Position numbers and translations under genes: made by a program
Assembly: GCA_021234155.1 (NCBI GenBank)
Contig: JAJEKV010000031.1
Span: 8,632,748 to 8,696,747, forward strand
Source: Isoetes taiwanensis
Lineage: Eukaryota > Streptophyta > Lycopodiopsida > Isoetales > Isoetaceae
Length of the DNA: 64,000 nucleotides
Direction of reading: 5' to 3'
Notes under the pieces: model-generated
Seen by the model: only the letters and a program-made list of their open reading frames with translations
Databases searched by the model: none
Told to the model about the DNA's origin: nothing
Part shown: one piece after another, positions 1 to 11,816 of the stretch
Layout: the number at the start of each line of letters is the position of its first letter
How positions within the stretch are numbered: position 1 is the stretch's first letter

Positions 1-300
1 GGGAGAAGTTGGGGGAGAAGTTGAGAGAAGTAATGGAAGGGGATAAGTTAGAAGAAGGGGGGAGGAAGTTTGAAAAGGGGGGGGAGAAGAGGGGGCAAGG
101 GGAGGTGAGAGGAGGGTGCAAGAGGAGGTGAGTTCGAAAGGGGGGGAGAAGAGGGGCAAGGGGAGGTGAGAGGAGGGTGCAAGGGGAGGTGAGTTCGGAA
201 AGGGGGTGAGAAGAGGGGGCAAGGCGAGGTGAGTTCGGAAAGGGGGGTGAGAAGAGGGGGCAAGTGGGAAGAGTTGGGGGAAGAGATGAAGGGGGAAGGG
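1..300. repeat. Purine-rich low-complexity tract
   Basis: The plus strand is almost entirely G and A, built from degenerate copies of a roughly 35-base unit of the type GGGGAGAAGAGGGGGCAAGG followed by GGAGGTGAG. The open frames here are a by-product of the composition, since they are mostly Pro, Leu and Ser on the minus strand. I see no gene. Strand-asymmetric purine tracts of this kind can form triplexes or slip during replication. Confidence 0.85.
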
Positions 301-1380
301 GAGAGGGGAAAACCAAAATAATTAAAGGGGAATATATAATTAATTTAATTAAATATAAAATAATTTATTAATTTACTAAAAAAATAAACTGTGTTCTCGA
401 CTACTGAGTCGAGAATTGATGGAACCAGTCTCAGGCTCCTTATAGGAGGCCGTTATCAGTTATCAGGGCTGAGCAAAACAACTCCGAAAGCAAGAACTCC
501 AGTCACTGCCAACACCTGCAAATTTCGAATATAGTAATCTACCCCACAACCGGAGCAGTATTTGCCTTACAAAAAGTTGCCCATTACCCTGGAAGCCGTT
601 ACAAAAAGAACAGAGCTCGTTTTCTTCTCGCATATCATATGCTGGCACTCCTTCCGCCAGTGACATTTGCTTTGATTCCCTCTTTTTTTTAGTTTTTCTT
701 TTCCGGTCCTTCCCTCTTTTCTTCCAAATTGTGCATCTGCTTTGGCTTTAAGCATATTCAGTTCGAAACAGAGCATTTGTTTTCGTTGATCAGGGTTTTC
801 CCAATAGTGAACAGAAGAATGGTCTTGCTTTATCGTCTTGGGAGTCCATTCTGAGGAGCAAATGCTTCCTTATCCTCCGCCTGGACTAAAAACAAAAGCC
901 CACTTGCGCATTCAAGCATTCCTGTGCAATATAAGTTGTCATTGCGGCAAAAACAGGATCTGGGATCTACAAACAGGGACTCAACTCTCTGGAGTCGGGA
1001 TAGAAAGCCACGTTGCCCAGACCGGTTTACATATGCCGGAATAGCTGACAGGAGCCCTTTGCTGGTGCCGACAGCCCCTCTTCTGTAACCTTCTGTAACA
1101 AATCCGCCTTTTGATCTGTACCAACTGCCAAGCAGGGGAGCAAGGAGGTCGCCCCTGATTGCCAAACTCAGGAAACGGAGCAGAGATGAAGATCAAGCCT
1201 ATAGAAGTCAGATTCTGCAACCGGAATCTCTTTTTCCTAGCATTTGGCGAGATCAGGCAGGGGCATATCGTGGGGTGCAGAGGCAGATCAGGCAGGGCCA
1301 AGAACCGGTTTTAATCCGGCATTTTTCTAGTTTTTCTAGCTTTCCCAACTAGTCGGAATCGATATCAGAGTCGCTTGAAG
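301..1380. other. No recognisable gene
   Basis: The first part (300-400) is A+T-rich. The rest has mixed composition and short open frames on both strands that resemble no family I know. I see no splice-bounded coding exon and no terminal repeats. The element or gene that supplied this DNA is not evident. Confidence 0.5.
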
Positions 1381-1495
1381 CGCCTGCATATGATTCATAG
1401 CTTACATCAATTATCATAGCTTACATCGATTATCATAGCTTACATCGATTATCAGGCTGTCTGCATATGATTCATAGCTTACATGGAAGCAAAAG
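1381..1495. repeat. Short tandem repeat, unit about 21 bp
   Basis: The unit ATCATAGCTTACATCGATT recurs head to tail about three times. The array is bracketed by two copies of GCATATGATTCATAGCTTAC. This is a minisatellite with no coding content. Confidence 0.75.
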
Positions 1496-2480
1496 GGAGC
1501 AACGGTCGCAGAAGATAGAGGAACAACGGTCGCAGAAGAAGGTCGAAGATGGTTCCGGTAAGATTCTTCGCTGCCTTCTGAAATCAGCAAAAACCTTGTG
1601 AAAAAACCATCCCCATCTGTTTTGTCTGCTGCTTCTGCCGATTCAAAGATCTATTTTGTCTTGCGTAGGGGATTACTCCGGAAGCAGGTGTTACTCCAAA
1701 CGCAAGGAATTAGAGCCATGCCCAAAACGACAGACCCAAACATATGTACCAAAAGAAACGACTCAAGAGGTATGTACCAAATTTCAAATTTCAAGCACGA
1801 GCGGGAAAAAAAGGCGGGCTAATATATTAAAATAAAGGCACGGGCGGGAAAAGGCACGGGTGGTACAGTAATATATTAAAATAATATACTAAAAAATTAT
1901 TCATGTATATGTCCATTAAAAATACATAAAATTTGTATTTATTAGAAAATATATAACATAGGATATTGTGTTGTTTATTAGAACATTGATATACTAAAAA
2001 GAAGGGGGGAGGGGGGAGGGATATGTGTCTATTTTTTTTTTTTTTTACGTATACATAGCAAATGCATAGTTATGGATAGGAAATATTAGAAAATGCATAG
2101 TTATGGATAGTTATGGAAATATTAGAAAATGCATAGTTATGGATAGTATTTATTAGGAAAAAATATAGGGTAGGATATTGAGTTCATTAGAAAACATTGA
2201 TATACTAAAAAAAAAAAAGGGTGGGGGAAGGGGGTTCTATTGTTTGGTCTATGTATACATAGAAAATGCATAGGTATGGTATGCACTTAGAAAATACATA
2301 GGATATGGTGCAACTAATAATGATTTGCACTCTATGATATTGGAGGTAGAAAACTATTTTTTGTAAGCAAGTAGATTCGCCACATTTGTTGTGTGTTTAA
2401 TCACATTTGAACAAAGGTATAGTATTATGATATGATGTTTGAAACTTATTCATTTTTCACCTTCTCGGATCTCTTGTGTT
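1496..2480. other. A+T-rich DNA with short dispersed repeats
   Basis: No gene seen. Between about 2058 and 2150 the string ATGCATAGTTATGGATAG recurs three times, and related pieces (ATACATAG, AGAAAATGCATAG) continue to 2310. Several G-rich runs of the form AAGGGGGGAGGGGGG lie among them. I assign no element. Confidence 0.5.
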
Positions 2481-2518
2481 TTTCGCTCTAAATGGCCTTA
2501 GACCTGCATTTCTCGCTT

Positions 2519-2915
2519 TGAGCTGCCTTTCTCGACTCGCGAGTAGAGAAAGGCCTTATGACCCCTAAAACCTGCGTTTTTCGCTTTGAGCTGTTGCTTT
2601 GAGCTGCCTTTCTCGACTCACGAGTCGAGAAAGGCCTTCTGACCCCTAAAACCTGTGTTTTTTGCTTTGAGCTGCCTTTCTCGACTCGCGAGTCGAGAAA
2701 GGCCTTATGACCCCTAAAACCTGTGTTTTTCGCTTTGAGCTGTCGCTTTGAGCTGCCTTTCTCGACTTCGCGGGTCGAAGTCGAGAAAGGCCTTCGACCT
2801 CGTTTTTACGCTTTTCGTTTGCCTTTCTCGACTCGCGAGTCGAGAAAGGCCTTCCGACCCCTAAAACCTGTGTTTTTTTGTTTGCCTTTCGACTCAAATG
2901 AGTCGAAAGGCTCTC
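2519..2915. repeat. Minisatellite of palindromic hairpins
   Basis: Six inverted-repeat cores lie at 2525-2554, 2606-2635, 2674-2703, 2755-2791, 2821-2850 and 2884-2911. They are joined by spacers resembling CCTAAAACCTGTGTTTTTCG and CTTTGAGCT. The copies at 2674 and 2821 are perfect 30-bp palindromes centred on ACTCGCGAGT. The copy at 2755 has a different 16-bp stem with a 5-base loop, and the copy at 2884 has a 13-bp stem with a 2-base loop. In both, base changes on one arm are matched on the other. The open frames through here are incidental. The role is unknown; replication slippage of a palindrome or a structured transcript are both possible. Confidence 0.85.
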
Positions 2916-3012
2916 AGGCCTGTATTTTCCAAAAATGGTTCTAAGAACTATGTTTTATTTTAATTTTTTTGCTTGTAGCATCACTTGACTAACTTGATTT
3001 TGTCTTTTGCAG

Positions 3013-3163
3013 TCCTTATCTCGACCAGATAGTACATGCTTGGGAGCAATGAAAAGACCAGTTCATTGAAGAAAGATGCCGAGAAGAGGGTGGTGACATC
3101 AGTTGGACATACAAGCACGTGGCCTATGAAGGAACTCCTCATACAAATTTCTATCGTCTGTAA
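3013..3163 (+). pseudogene. Terminal-exon remnant of an unidentified gene
   Basis: A good 3' splice acceptor (TTTTGCAG, ending 3012) is followed by a frame reading PYLDQIVHAWEQ, an in-frame TGA, KDQFIEERCREEGGD, and on to NFYRL and a TAA at 3161-3163. The composition is that of a real protein. The internal TGA makes it a pseudogene, or else the TGA was once a Trp codon. No upstream exon could be linked and I do not recognise the family. It lies directly downstream of the palindromic minisatellite. Confidence 0.4.
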
Positions 3164-3960
3164 GTTGCTCCGTGACTTGGACAGAGCTCCACGCGCCGTT
3201 TGCACTAGGTGGTTCATGTGTGAAGAGGGTGTAATCATTGTGATAATACGACCTATGGTCGCTTCACCCACTGTAATGTATATTGTAATGAGCCCATTTA
3301 TAAATATAAGGTATCTCAAAACTAGTATTTTTTGGTGATTAAGTAAACAATTTGCTTAATTTTTGTTGGAATTTGTGATCTCTTCAAGGGGAGTTCACCC
3401 TGAAATCCCGTATGAACCATCTGAGTTATAAGAAATGGGTTATTTTTGGAGAGCTTTCGTACGAAAATATATGGAAAGGGGTGGTTTTTATCACATTTTG
3501 CAATATTTTAAGCCAGTACATTTTCGATATGGGTGTTTTTCTAGTTCTTTTGGACCGTATACTATGGGTTTTCTTGCTACCCTAGTAACGCAGATGGCAT
3601 ATCCATATTGTATATAGGTGAATCCCCCGGGGATCTCTTGTCTACCCACCTAAGAAAATAGAGCCAAAATGTCTTGGTAAAGGAATTCACCCTCACGCGA
3701 AAAACTCTTATTTTGAATGACAAATAAGCCCCAAAGCAGGGACTCGACTCGCTATACGAGATAACTGGGAGAAAGCTTGGATGCACAGTAACAGACAAAA
3801 ATTCGAATTAAGGACAGTTTTCGGGTCGGGGTGCTCCTTTTTGTGTAAAATAACAGAGTTCCGAAAAAAAGTGGGAATGGAATGAGTCCCACTTTAATTA
3901 AATACGACTTTATGGTAATGAACGAAACACTGTTCATTATAATATCGAAGTCATTCAAAT
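3164..3960. other. No recognisable gene; LINE target DNA
   Basis: Mixed-composition DNA with only short open frames. It forms the left flank of the LINE inserted after 3973. Neither strand gave a convincing domain or splice-bounded exon. Confidence 0.45.
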
Positions 3961-6020
3961 CATCGAAACCATTGGGACACTGTTACAAGATCCAAATCTA
4001 ATGGAGGGTTAGGTTGTAAAAGTTTATATTTGCAAGCTTGTGCCCTGGCAGGTAAATTTGTGTGGAGAACTTTATCTGGTAACAACTCTATAGCATCTAT
4101 CTTCATTAAATATTGGTTGGAATGTTCCTATCCTGAAGGTCACCCAAGTGTTAAGCATTCATTGCCTGAGTCTGCTCTATCTTACCTGCATCCTGGTAGA
4201 AACACTTCCCCTCTGCTGCAAAACATGTTCAAAGCTTGGAATATTGTTAGGATTGTTTTGATACCCCTGCCATTCCTGATCTGAATTACAATTCTTCCCT
4301 TTTCTGGTCTTCTCAATTTCAGCATATTAATGGGAATATTCCTGCTTTAAGGCATCCGAAAATTTATAGAAAATGGCTTGACTCTGGTATCACTCATATT
4401 CACCACTTATACAGAAATGGTCAAATTATTTCCTGGACAAATATTAGAAGACTCATCCAGGGTACTTCAAGTGACAAGGCTATGTTCTCTCATTTCAAAA
4501 GTATCTTGTCCCAGGCTACAAACTTGATAGATAATCAAAGTGGTTTTTCCATTAAGTTGCATGGTCATGATAAGTATAAAGTTAAATATGTGTATGACTT
4601 CCTGAACCAAAAAGATAACTCAGCTAAAGGTCAGCTCAAATGGTCTATCTCTGATACTGACAGTATGACTCTTTACAAAAACATTTGGTTATCCTATTGT
4701 CCTCCTAAAGTTAATTCCTTAATATGGTTGATTGCCCATAAAAGTCTCCCTAATTTAGCTTCTCTCTCTATAAGGATGCCTAATGTTCTGTCTGCATGCC
4801 AATTAAACTATTCTCAAGACGAAACTATGCAGCATATTTTCCAGTGTCCCAAAATTGAAGATTTCTGGGCATGGTTTTATAGTAAGTTCAGTGTTTTTTT
4901 CCCTGGACAAAATCAAGGTACCTTACTCCAGCATATCCAAAATAATGATGTTTTTCTAAATACTATTATTTTCACTGCATTGTGGAATGTTTGGAAATCC
5001 AGAAACAGAATTGTATATGGTAGGAAAAACTTATCTATATTTTGGATCAAGATGAATTTTCAGTTAGATCTTGAAGGGTTTGTAACAGCTCATAAAAGTA
5101 AATTAGGAGACAATTATGACAGGAGGTGGGATTTAGTTGGTAGCTTCAATGGTGTTTTTAACTTGTTCCATTCGAATCTCAATGTTATAAATACTAATGC
5201 TCCTTTTTCTGATACTTATGATAGAATATCCGAATTCTGATGGGGAGGGCGTAAACCAAGTTTGATACAATGTTGACTTATCATGAGGCCACTCTCTACT
5301 GCAGCAATGAGGGTGTACCAAATCTAGAGCCACCAGGGCCACAGGCAAGCTCAGATGAAATTCTGCTGTATAAGGTTAGAAGTACAAGCAATGAATCCAG
5401 CTGGGCAAGGATATACTGCAGAGAAGTAGTGCAGATGTACTGCTTATTCAACTTCTTATTCATGTACCACTTTTCTCTAACAGAAAGGCAGCTTGGCAGA
5501 TACAGGGAGCTGTATTATTATCGTAAAATGCTCTCTGATCTTTATGGGACTCTACTCCTGCTCATGGCTAAGGAAAATATTCACCAGCTTCTTATGGAGA
5601 ATGGATCTGCTCACAACAGCTATCAGTTTGGAACTGATAAAGGGTTCTATTGGGTCTATAATTCCATCTTCGACCAAGTAATGAAGTCCCCATGAAATCC
5701 ATCTCATTCACACTCCACCTTAGCCCAGTCACCTTCCTCTCATCTTCACTCTTGTCCAAATCACTGTTGCTCAGTTGTTTATCTTCCTTTTGACTAACAC
5801 CTAAACATGTACTTGGAGCTCGATTTTGTCCTTGCAGGATTGTGGGGTTTCCCAGTACCTTCCATACTTCTATTTGCTACACTAAAAATACTCTTAGTAT
5901 GACTCTAATGAGGATGTATTTACCCTCATTAGTATCGATTATGTATGGCTTTTAATAATTAATGGAAAAAACAACTCTTAACTTCAAAAAAAAAAAAAAA
6001 AAAAAAACATCGAAACCATT
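3961..6020 (+). mobile_element. 5'-truncated L1-type LINE with poly(A) and TSD
   Basis: A 13-bp direct repeat, CATCGAAACCATT, lies at 3961-3973 and again at 6008-6020. The second copy directly follows a poly(A) run (about 5985-6007). That is the classic signature of target-primed reverse transcription. The element body, 3974-6007, begins inside the late reverse-transcriptase region and runs through the RT zinc-binding domain and a 3' UTR, so the 5' end was lost on insertion. It is on the plus strand and carries frameshifts, so it is a dead copy. Confidence 0.9.
4010..5240 (+). pseudogene. LINE reverse-transcriptase C-terminal fragment
   Basis: The first reading block (about 4010-4281) gives GGLGCKSLYLQACALAGKF, the thumb-side motif of plant L1 RTs. 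A frameshift follows. The second block, open from about 4335 to the stop at 5240, reads HPKIYRKWLDSGITHI, then an RT zinc-binding (zf-RVT) domain. That domain includes the SIWLIAHKSLP-type segment near 4720 and a degraded Cys/His cluster ending QHIFQCP near 4850, and it finishes with FTALWNVWKSRNRIVYG. It is the C-terminal third of an ORF2. No endonuclease or YADD region is present. Confidence 0.85.
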
Positions 6021-6345
6021 CAAACCTTATACTATTTGTCTTTTCCTAATGGATCCGGCACAGCTCAGTGCCAGACCCGTTTACTGCAATGCTCAAATAC
6101 AGAGCAATTCGTCGGTTAAGCATGGCCGACCGGATGCTATGGTTGTGGTGGCTTGACTTGATCGAGCCACCTTAGAGTTTAAAATAAGAAGATAGGAAAA
6201 TGGTCCAACATTGCTTTTTATGGCATAAGCAAAGGAACCATTAAGGTAAAATATGATATGAAGCCATATTCTACACTTCTGAATAATATTCATCATTATG
6301 GCATGATGATTATGGCATGATTAAACAACACAAGGGTCTTACTAC

Positions 6346-9012
6346 CTGAATTACATATACCTCCAGAGGCTCTAGGGAAACTGCAGTTAATTCTTCAACC
6401 TTATCTATTGTTGAACTAAGTTCTAGTGGCATCAGTTCAAGCTCTTGGGTTAGGTGTCTACCTATGATTACTCTTGTGTCGTGCATGAGGTTGACTAAGA
6501 CATTTCGGTTATAGTAATCTATGAGTGCTCGCTTCCATCTAAGCCATTCCATTCAGATGATTATGTCATGCTTCCCGTATACAATTAATTATCTGTGTCG
6601 ATATGACTCTCTTTATATTTAAGAAAAGTATATGCATTCAACTGCTTTACCCATCGCGATGGTTATATTCCTTGGTGCCAACCTGGCTTTCTCTTTCTTC
6701 ATATATTTAGTGACGAATTTAAGCCTTTGCTCTGCTTTTGGCGACATGAAGTTTTTGGGCTCCCCATCAACATGAACAATAACTTGCAGTTCTTGCTGAA
6801 GTTATTCAAAAATAGCATCATGTTAAAAAAATATCAACACTTATTTCACTAAGGAAAGTAAAGAGGAAAATGTGTATACAAGAGTTTACTAGGGAAACAA
6901 TTGTTATGTGAGAAACAAAGAGTCTAATTTTACTAAAGAAAGCAAAAAGGAAAATGCATATATATGAGTCTACTAGGCAAACAATTATTACCTGAGAAAC
7001 AAAGAATATAATTCTAATTTGAAAGTTAAGGTTGTACGCTATTTTTGCCCATCCATTGGTAGTCGATGGGATTTAACCTTGTGGTGAACGAAAGCCCAAC
7101 GAGAGCTTTAATTTTCAAGCAATTACCAAAATAAAATTATAACTTATTTGGATGAAAAAACTTAGAACATGGAGATGAGCTATACTAAGATATAATGGAT
7201 TTTCTTTTTGAGGGTTGCACCACTATGATTGGACCTTAGACTCATTGCAACGCCATAATACATGTTTCTCGCTTATTAAATAGCAAATTGTTCTCACTAA
7301 CATGATAAATTGAAAACATGGGGCTCATGTGTTGATGGCTCATGTGTTGAAAACCTGGGATTCATGTAATAATAATATTCTTCAGCAATAATGACAGATT
7401 TAACAAAATCTGGACTTATTCACATCTAATAAATTTACCTCAAGGATATCATTATAAGATTATACGTACTTCAGATTATTAGATTCAACTCTTATTGAAT
7501 CTAATAATTTTATCAACATATCTTTAGGTCAAAAGTATGATGGTTACTAAAGCATAAAAATTGCTTTCAAAATTACTTTTCACTTCAATTTATTTAAAAT
7601 TACTTTTTCATATAAGAAGAACTTTATATGATTAAAATAATATTTTTTCAAATTAGTTAAAAAAATGTTTGGATTTACATTAGTCTCTTAACAAAAAAAT
7701 ATGAATAGTTCATTATTGATTAATTTTTGATGTGTTTTACTTCATAAATAAACTATTCAGAAATTTCTTATTAAAACACATTTATCCTTTAATCATTGTC
7801 AACCTAAAATATTTTTAGTTATGCTAAGAGTTTATAAATTGTAAAATACTCGTGATAGTTTTAAGTGAATCTATCATCAAACCATCAAATTTAATTTACA
7901 TTATAATTGTCAAATTGTAAACTTATTAAATCATTAAGATTTTAAATTTTATATTCGCGAAATGTCTAATTTTAGATAAATTCAAGTGAAAATTTATTTA
8001 GAAAGCGATTTTTTCCTTTGATATCTATTATAATTTTAATTTAAAGATAAACTTATAATAGTAAAACTTGAAATATTTATTAAAATCAAGAAGAATTGAA
8101 TACATATAATCTTATAATGACATCTCTGAAGTGTTATCTAATAAATCTGAATAAGTCCATGTTTTATTGAATGTTTCATAATAATGTGTAGCCTTACTTT
8201 ACAAACTCTCTCATTATACTAATTACAAACTTCAGCTTCTTTAGCAATCATGTGTAACCTTTACAAACTCTCTCATCATACTTTTCAGCAAACTTCAGCA
8301 ATATGTAGATTATGAAAAACTCCAATAACAATGTATTCATGATATACTACTGTACATAATGTACTTCTTCAGCAAGAGTACCTGACTTAAAAAAGATTAC
8401 TTTTGCAGCAATAGTACCTGACAATATAACATTTACAACAATTACATGAAACCCATGTGTAATCAGTCTGTGACGTTCCCTCCCAATACATGCATAATCC
8501 TTAACATGCAAATAGTACCCCAGTCTGGTCATTAAAGACTCAATATCCAATGCACGTTCTGAAGTAGGAGCTAGGACACTGCCTGGCACTCAACTGGATT
8601 GAACACTAAACCTGCCAAAATTCCACAACAGTAAGTTGTGGTTTTCCCCATTCAGGGATCATCTTGTTGAATAACATCTAGTTCTTGGCAGAACAAAGGT
8701 ATTGACGTTTCTGCTTATTAGAAGGATTCATCAAACCTGTAAAGCGAATAGATAAATAAGTTACTTGTTAACAAGACCAAAAACATCAAGGTGAGGTGAT
8801 GATACTATACATGCTCATAAACGCCTCTTAAAAGACCATCATTGAAACTCAATCCTCCCATGTAGAAACACCTTCCACCCTGTTCATCACACCACAAAGT
8901 AAACACTATCAATGTGATGGATCAATGTGCAAAAATTAAGATGCACAAGGACTTACGACTCATAAGAACGATGTGAGCTTCCAGCCATTGTTCAGTATAC
9001 GAAACAAATTTC
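6346..9012 (-). pseudogene. Decayed multi-exon gene, family unknown
   Basis: On the minus strand a chain of exon-like blocks has good splice signals. 9012-8957 reads KFVSYTEQWLEAHIVLMS, with acceptor TTACAG and donor GTAAGT. About 8879-8815 reads GGRCFYMGGLSFNDGLLRG. 8736-8612 starts GLMNPSNKQKRQYLCSAKN, then an in-frame TAG, and ends TVVEFWQ before CAG|GTTTAG. About 8570-8418 includes ERALDIESLMTRLGYYLHVK before CAG|GTACT. 6795-6651 includes PKAEQRLKFVTKYMKKEKAR, before GATGG|GTAAAG. About 6552-6346 includes IIGRHLTQELELMPLELSS before CAG|GTAGTA. I do not recognise the protein. The stop and a frame change around 8590 indicate a pseudogene. The order and membership of the exons are inferred from splice signals only. 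Confidence 0.45.
7395..8175. mobile_element. MITE-like element with ~65-bp imperfect TIRs
   Basis: The stretch at 7400-7468 (GGACTTATTCACATCTAATA ... ATTATAAGATTATACGTA) is matched in reverse complement by 8104-8172. The interior is A+T-rich with no coding content, typical of a non-autonomous foldback or MITE. A related end occurs at about 50325-50400. It lies within an apparent intron of the decayed gene around it. I could not fix the exact ends or target duplication by eye. Confidence 0.6.
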
Positions 9013-9496
9013 CTGTAACGAATAAACCAAAATTTAGAATGATGTGAGCATCCGGCTATTGTTCAGTATAGAAAACGAATTTCCTCTTCCTGTAATGAAT
9101 AAATTAAAATTTAAACTAAATACGATACCGTCCGTTAGGACACGAAGCGTAACATCAGTGCCATATTCTCAGAAAAGGAAGCATCGATCGTAATGAGTCC
9201 AACGACCTAGAGCTCAAAAGATGCGAAACAACACAGAGAATTACAAACCAAGGAAACTAACCCAAGGAAACTATTGACAGAAATTACCAAACCACGATCG
9301 TCATTCAAGCGACCACGTTGAAACCCAAGTGTTTCGTCGTGGGTGCAGTAGATAGGCTTCGGAATGGCGATTCAACTCTGCCATATCGTCCGAAATGACA
9401 AAATTATCCTAGGGAACAAGTTACATGATCAGTTTTGCCAAAGAAAGAAAAATGAACCACAGGCTTGGCAAGATTCTAGAGGCATCTCCTGGGCCA

Positions 9497-11120
9497 ATTG
9501 ACTACAAGTGTATTGGACATTGGCTACTTTGGCGATTCTTCAAGAAGGGATGGTCTTTTGCCCACAAAACTTGGTCCCTAAGGTAATGCCGATGCTATGA
9601 GTCCATTAGAAGAGCCAATTCACAGTTCCAAAGTGGGGGAGTTGCCTACCCAGCACAAGGGGCCTTCGGGAGAGAACTTTTGGTTCGAGATGCTTCCGGA
9701 GGATTTTAAGGGTCCTTGCAACAACACTCTATCTTTACATGATGATATGGTGCAAGGTTCTGGTTGAATCTGACTAGGATATGGCCTCTAAAACATAAAC
9801 CATGTGTGTTGGTAGGTTCTTGAAGTGTTCACACTATGGAGGCCGAGTTTTGGTCATTTGCACTTGGGACATGGTCGAGAAGTTGTCGGTGAAAAACTGA
9901 AACAATAGGAACTGACGGAATGGGATTTGGATTTATCCTCCTCCCAATGTGGCAATTAGAAGTCAAGAGTGCCTTTTGTAGTAGCAAGATTGTTTGGGAT
10001 CATTCGGGATAGCTGATAAATCCAAACTTTGTTATTTCAGTTGCCATGGCTCTGCATGCATGTTTAAAAATGGTGCACCCAGTTATCAATGAAAGCAATT
10101 ATGTTTCATCCTCCAAAACATAAACCCTGTGTGTTGCAAAGTATTGTAGAGTTCACGTTACAGAGGTCGAGTTTTGGTCGTTTGCACTTGGGAAATGGTC
10201 GAGAAGCTGCAGTTGGAAACCTGAAGCAGTAGGAACTGACAAGATGGGGTTTATATCTATTCTTCTCCTCCCGAGCTAAATGCATATATAGGTTTTGATA
10301 TGGATGTTGGAGCAACAACTCATAGTATTGCTTCCCCAGGTGAAAGGATACCCAACAACAAGCAACCAATCTTCATTCAAAGTTTGTAAAGAAGTATTAA
10401 TCACTTTATGAACCCTAGCAAAATGACATAGTTGCACTCATCTGAATATCTCGAGATATACCGATCATTTTTATGTCATTTTTGAAGAAAAAATTAGAGA
10501 AAACTTGTGATGACATGTGTGAAATTTTTTGGTTCAATTTGGGAATGGAACGAATAACAAAACCCGGGTTCAAAGTGGATAGAAAATTTGCCCAGTGCAC
10601 TTCCTTGTGACAAAAACCACACTCAAATGATGATATCTCAAGTGTTATTTAACATTTTGGATGGTTTATGGAGTTAATATAAGGGAAATCTATTGGGAAG
10701 ATGTGGAAGAAAATTTTGGCCTAATTTGGAACTAAGATGATGGAGGAATACGTGTTCAAGTTGGAAGGTTGTAATTCCCTATTTAAAAAAAAAAACTAGT
10801 CAGGTTCATATGCTTATAGTATTTTTGGTGGTTAGAATTTTGCAAAGGTTAAGCGACACTTGAACTATACAACTAGAAGTGCTAGTGCCCAAAAACCCAA
10901 AAGAAAATAATCTAGGAGCAAGGAGAAATTGCAGAATGAACTGAAGTAAAATAAAAATTAATTCAAGTCAAAATGAGACGGATGGTTGGCTTACTCACAT
11001 CGGATTGGCGTATTGGCTCTGCCAATGGACTCAAGATGTCCCTAGGGACCAAGTTTCATGGCAGAAGACCAATCCTTGGCTAAAAAGTGCCAAAGGACCT
11101 CAACTCAAATACACTTGTAT
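9497..11120. repeat. Inverted-repeat pair ~110-120 bp, 1.4 kb apart
   Basis: The stretch 9497-9620 (CTACAAGTGTATTGGACATT ... CTTGGTCCCTAAGG ... GAGTCCATTAGAAGAGCCAA) matches the reverse complement of about 11010-11120, with perhaps one difference in five. The interior holds no transposase, only short open frames. It could be a non-autonomous DNA element or two oppositely oriented copies of a dispersed repeat. Confidence 0.6.
9779..10273. repeat. Direct repeat pair of ~165 bp
   Basis: 9779-9943 and 10109-10273 are the same sequence with scattered substitutions. Both contain AAAACATAAACC, then GAGTTTTGGTC, TTTGCACTTGGGA, ATGGTCGAGAAG and AGGAACTGAC, in that order and spacing. They lie inside the inverted-repeat pair. 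I see no coding content. Confidence 0.75.
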
Positions 11121-11816
11121 CACTAGAAAACTAGTCTGTGCCATGAAAAGCTATGTGTGCATGTCATGAGGTTGTGGTGATGTATATATGTGGTACAATC
11201 TGTTGCATGTCAAGGACGAGTATATCGTTGTTGAAGGTGTTCGCAAACCTTCAACATCAGTCATTTAGAACCTCCAAATTGCTTAAGGCAACCAATCTAT
11301 GCAAGAAACTTTCAAAAATAATGCAAAGAACTCAAGTTTCAAGTGATTTCCCAAAACCAAGAAAAGGCATTCTCATCAAAACTTATGCCATGCACAAACA
11401 ATCTCAAATTTTGATGCAATTTCGATTCAAGCAGGTGCTCTAATATGCAAAGAAACTTCAAAACATATGCAGAACCCGTTCAATTTTGACAAATTGACCA
11501 AGTCAAAATGAAGTCAATGTTTCGGGCAGAACGTGACCTCATTTTTTGCAGAATGGCTAGGGATGGGTGATTTGGCAACAAAGGTACTGACTTGGCAAGC
11601 AAAGGGTGACATGGCAATGTGAGGGTGGTGATGTGGCAAGCAAATTAGCAAACAACTTTTCTCCTAGTCAAAAACTTTTTGTGACATGGATATGACATGA
11701 TAAAGATGATGTGGGGGTGATATAATGGAGTCTTTGACGTGTGCACAATGGTGCTGGGATTTTGAGATTTTTAGACCAACCTTTTGCCTTTTCTAGGAAT
11801 GTCATGAGCTTTGTTT
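10274..11816. other. No recognisable gene
   Basis: Apart from the right arm of the inverted repeat near 11010-11120, this stretch shows only short, low-information open frames. There is no splice-bounded exon or terminal repeat. Confidence 0.45.

Noticed and set aside
48-263. 71-codon Pro/Leu-rich minus-strand ORF
   Set aside because: Lies wholly in the purine repeat; composition only.
2646-2944. Arg/Lys-rich ORFs on both strands in the palindrome array
   Set aside because: Both strands are open because the DNA is palindromic and repetitive; no start context or conservation.
3370-3960. Plastid-derived insertion
   Set aside because: The composition looked organelle-like, but no plastid gene could be recognised.
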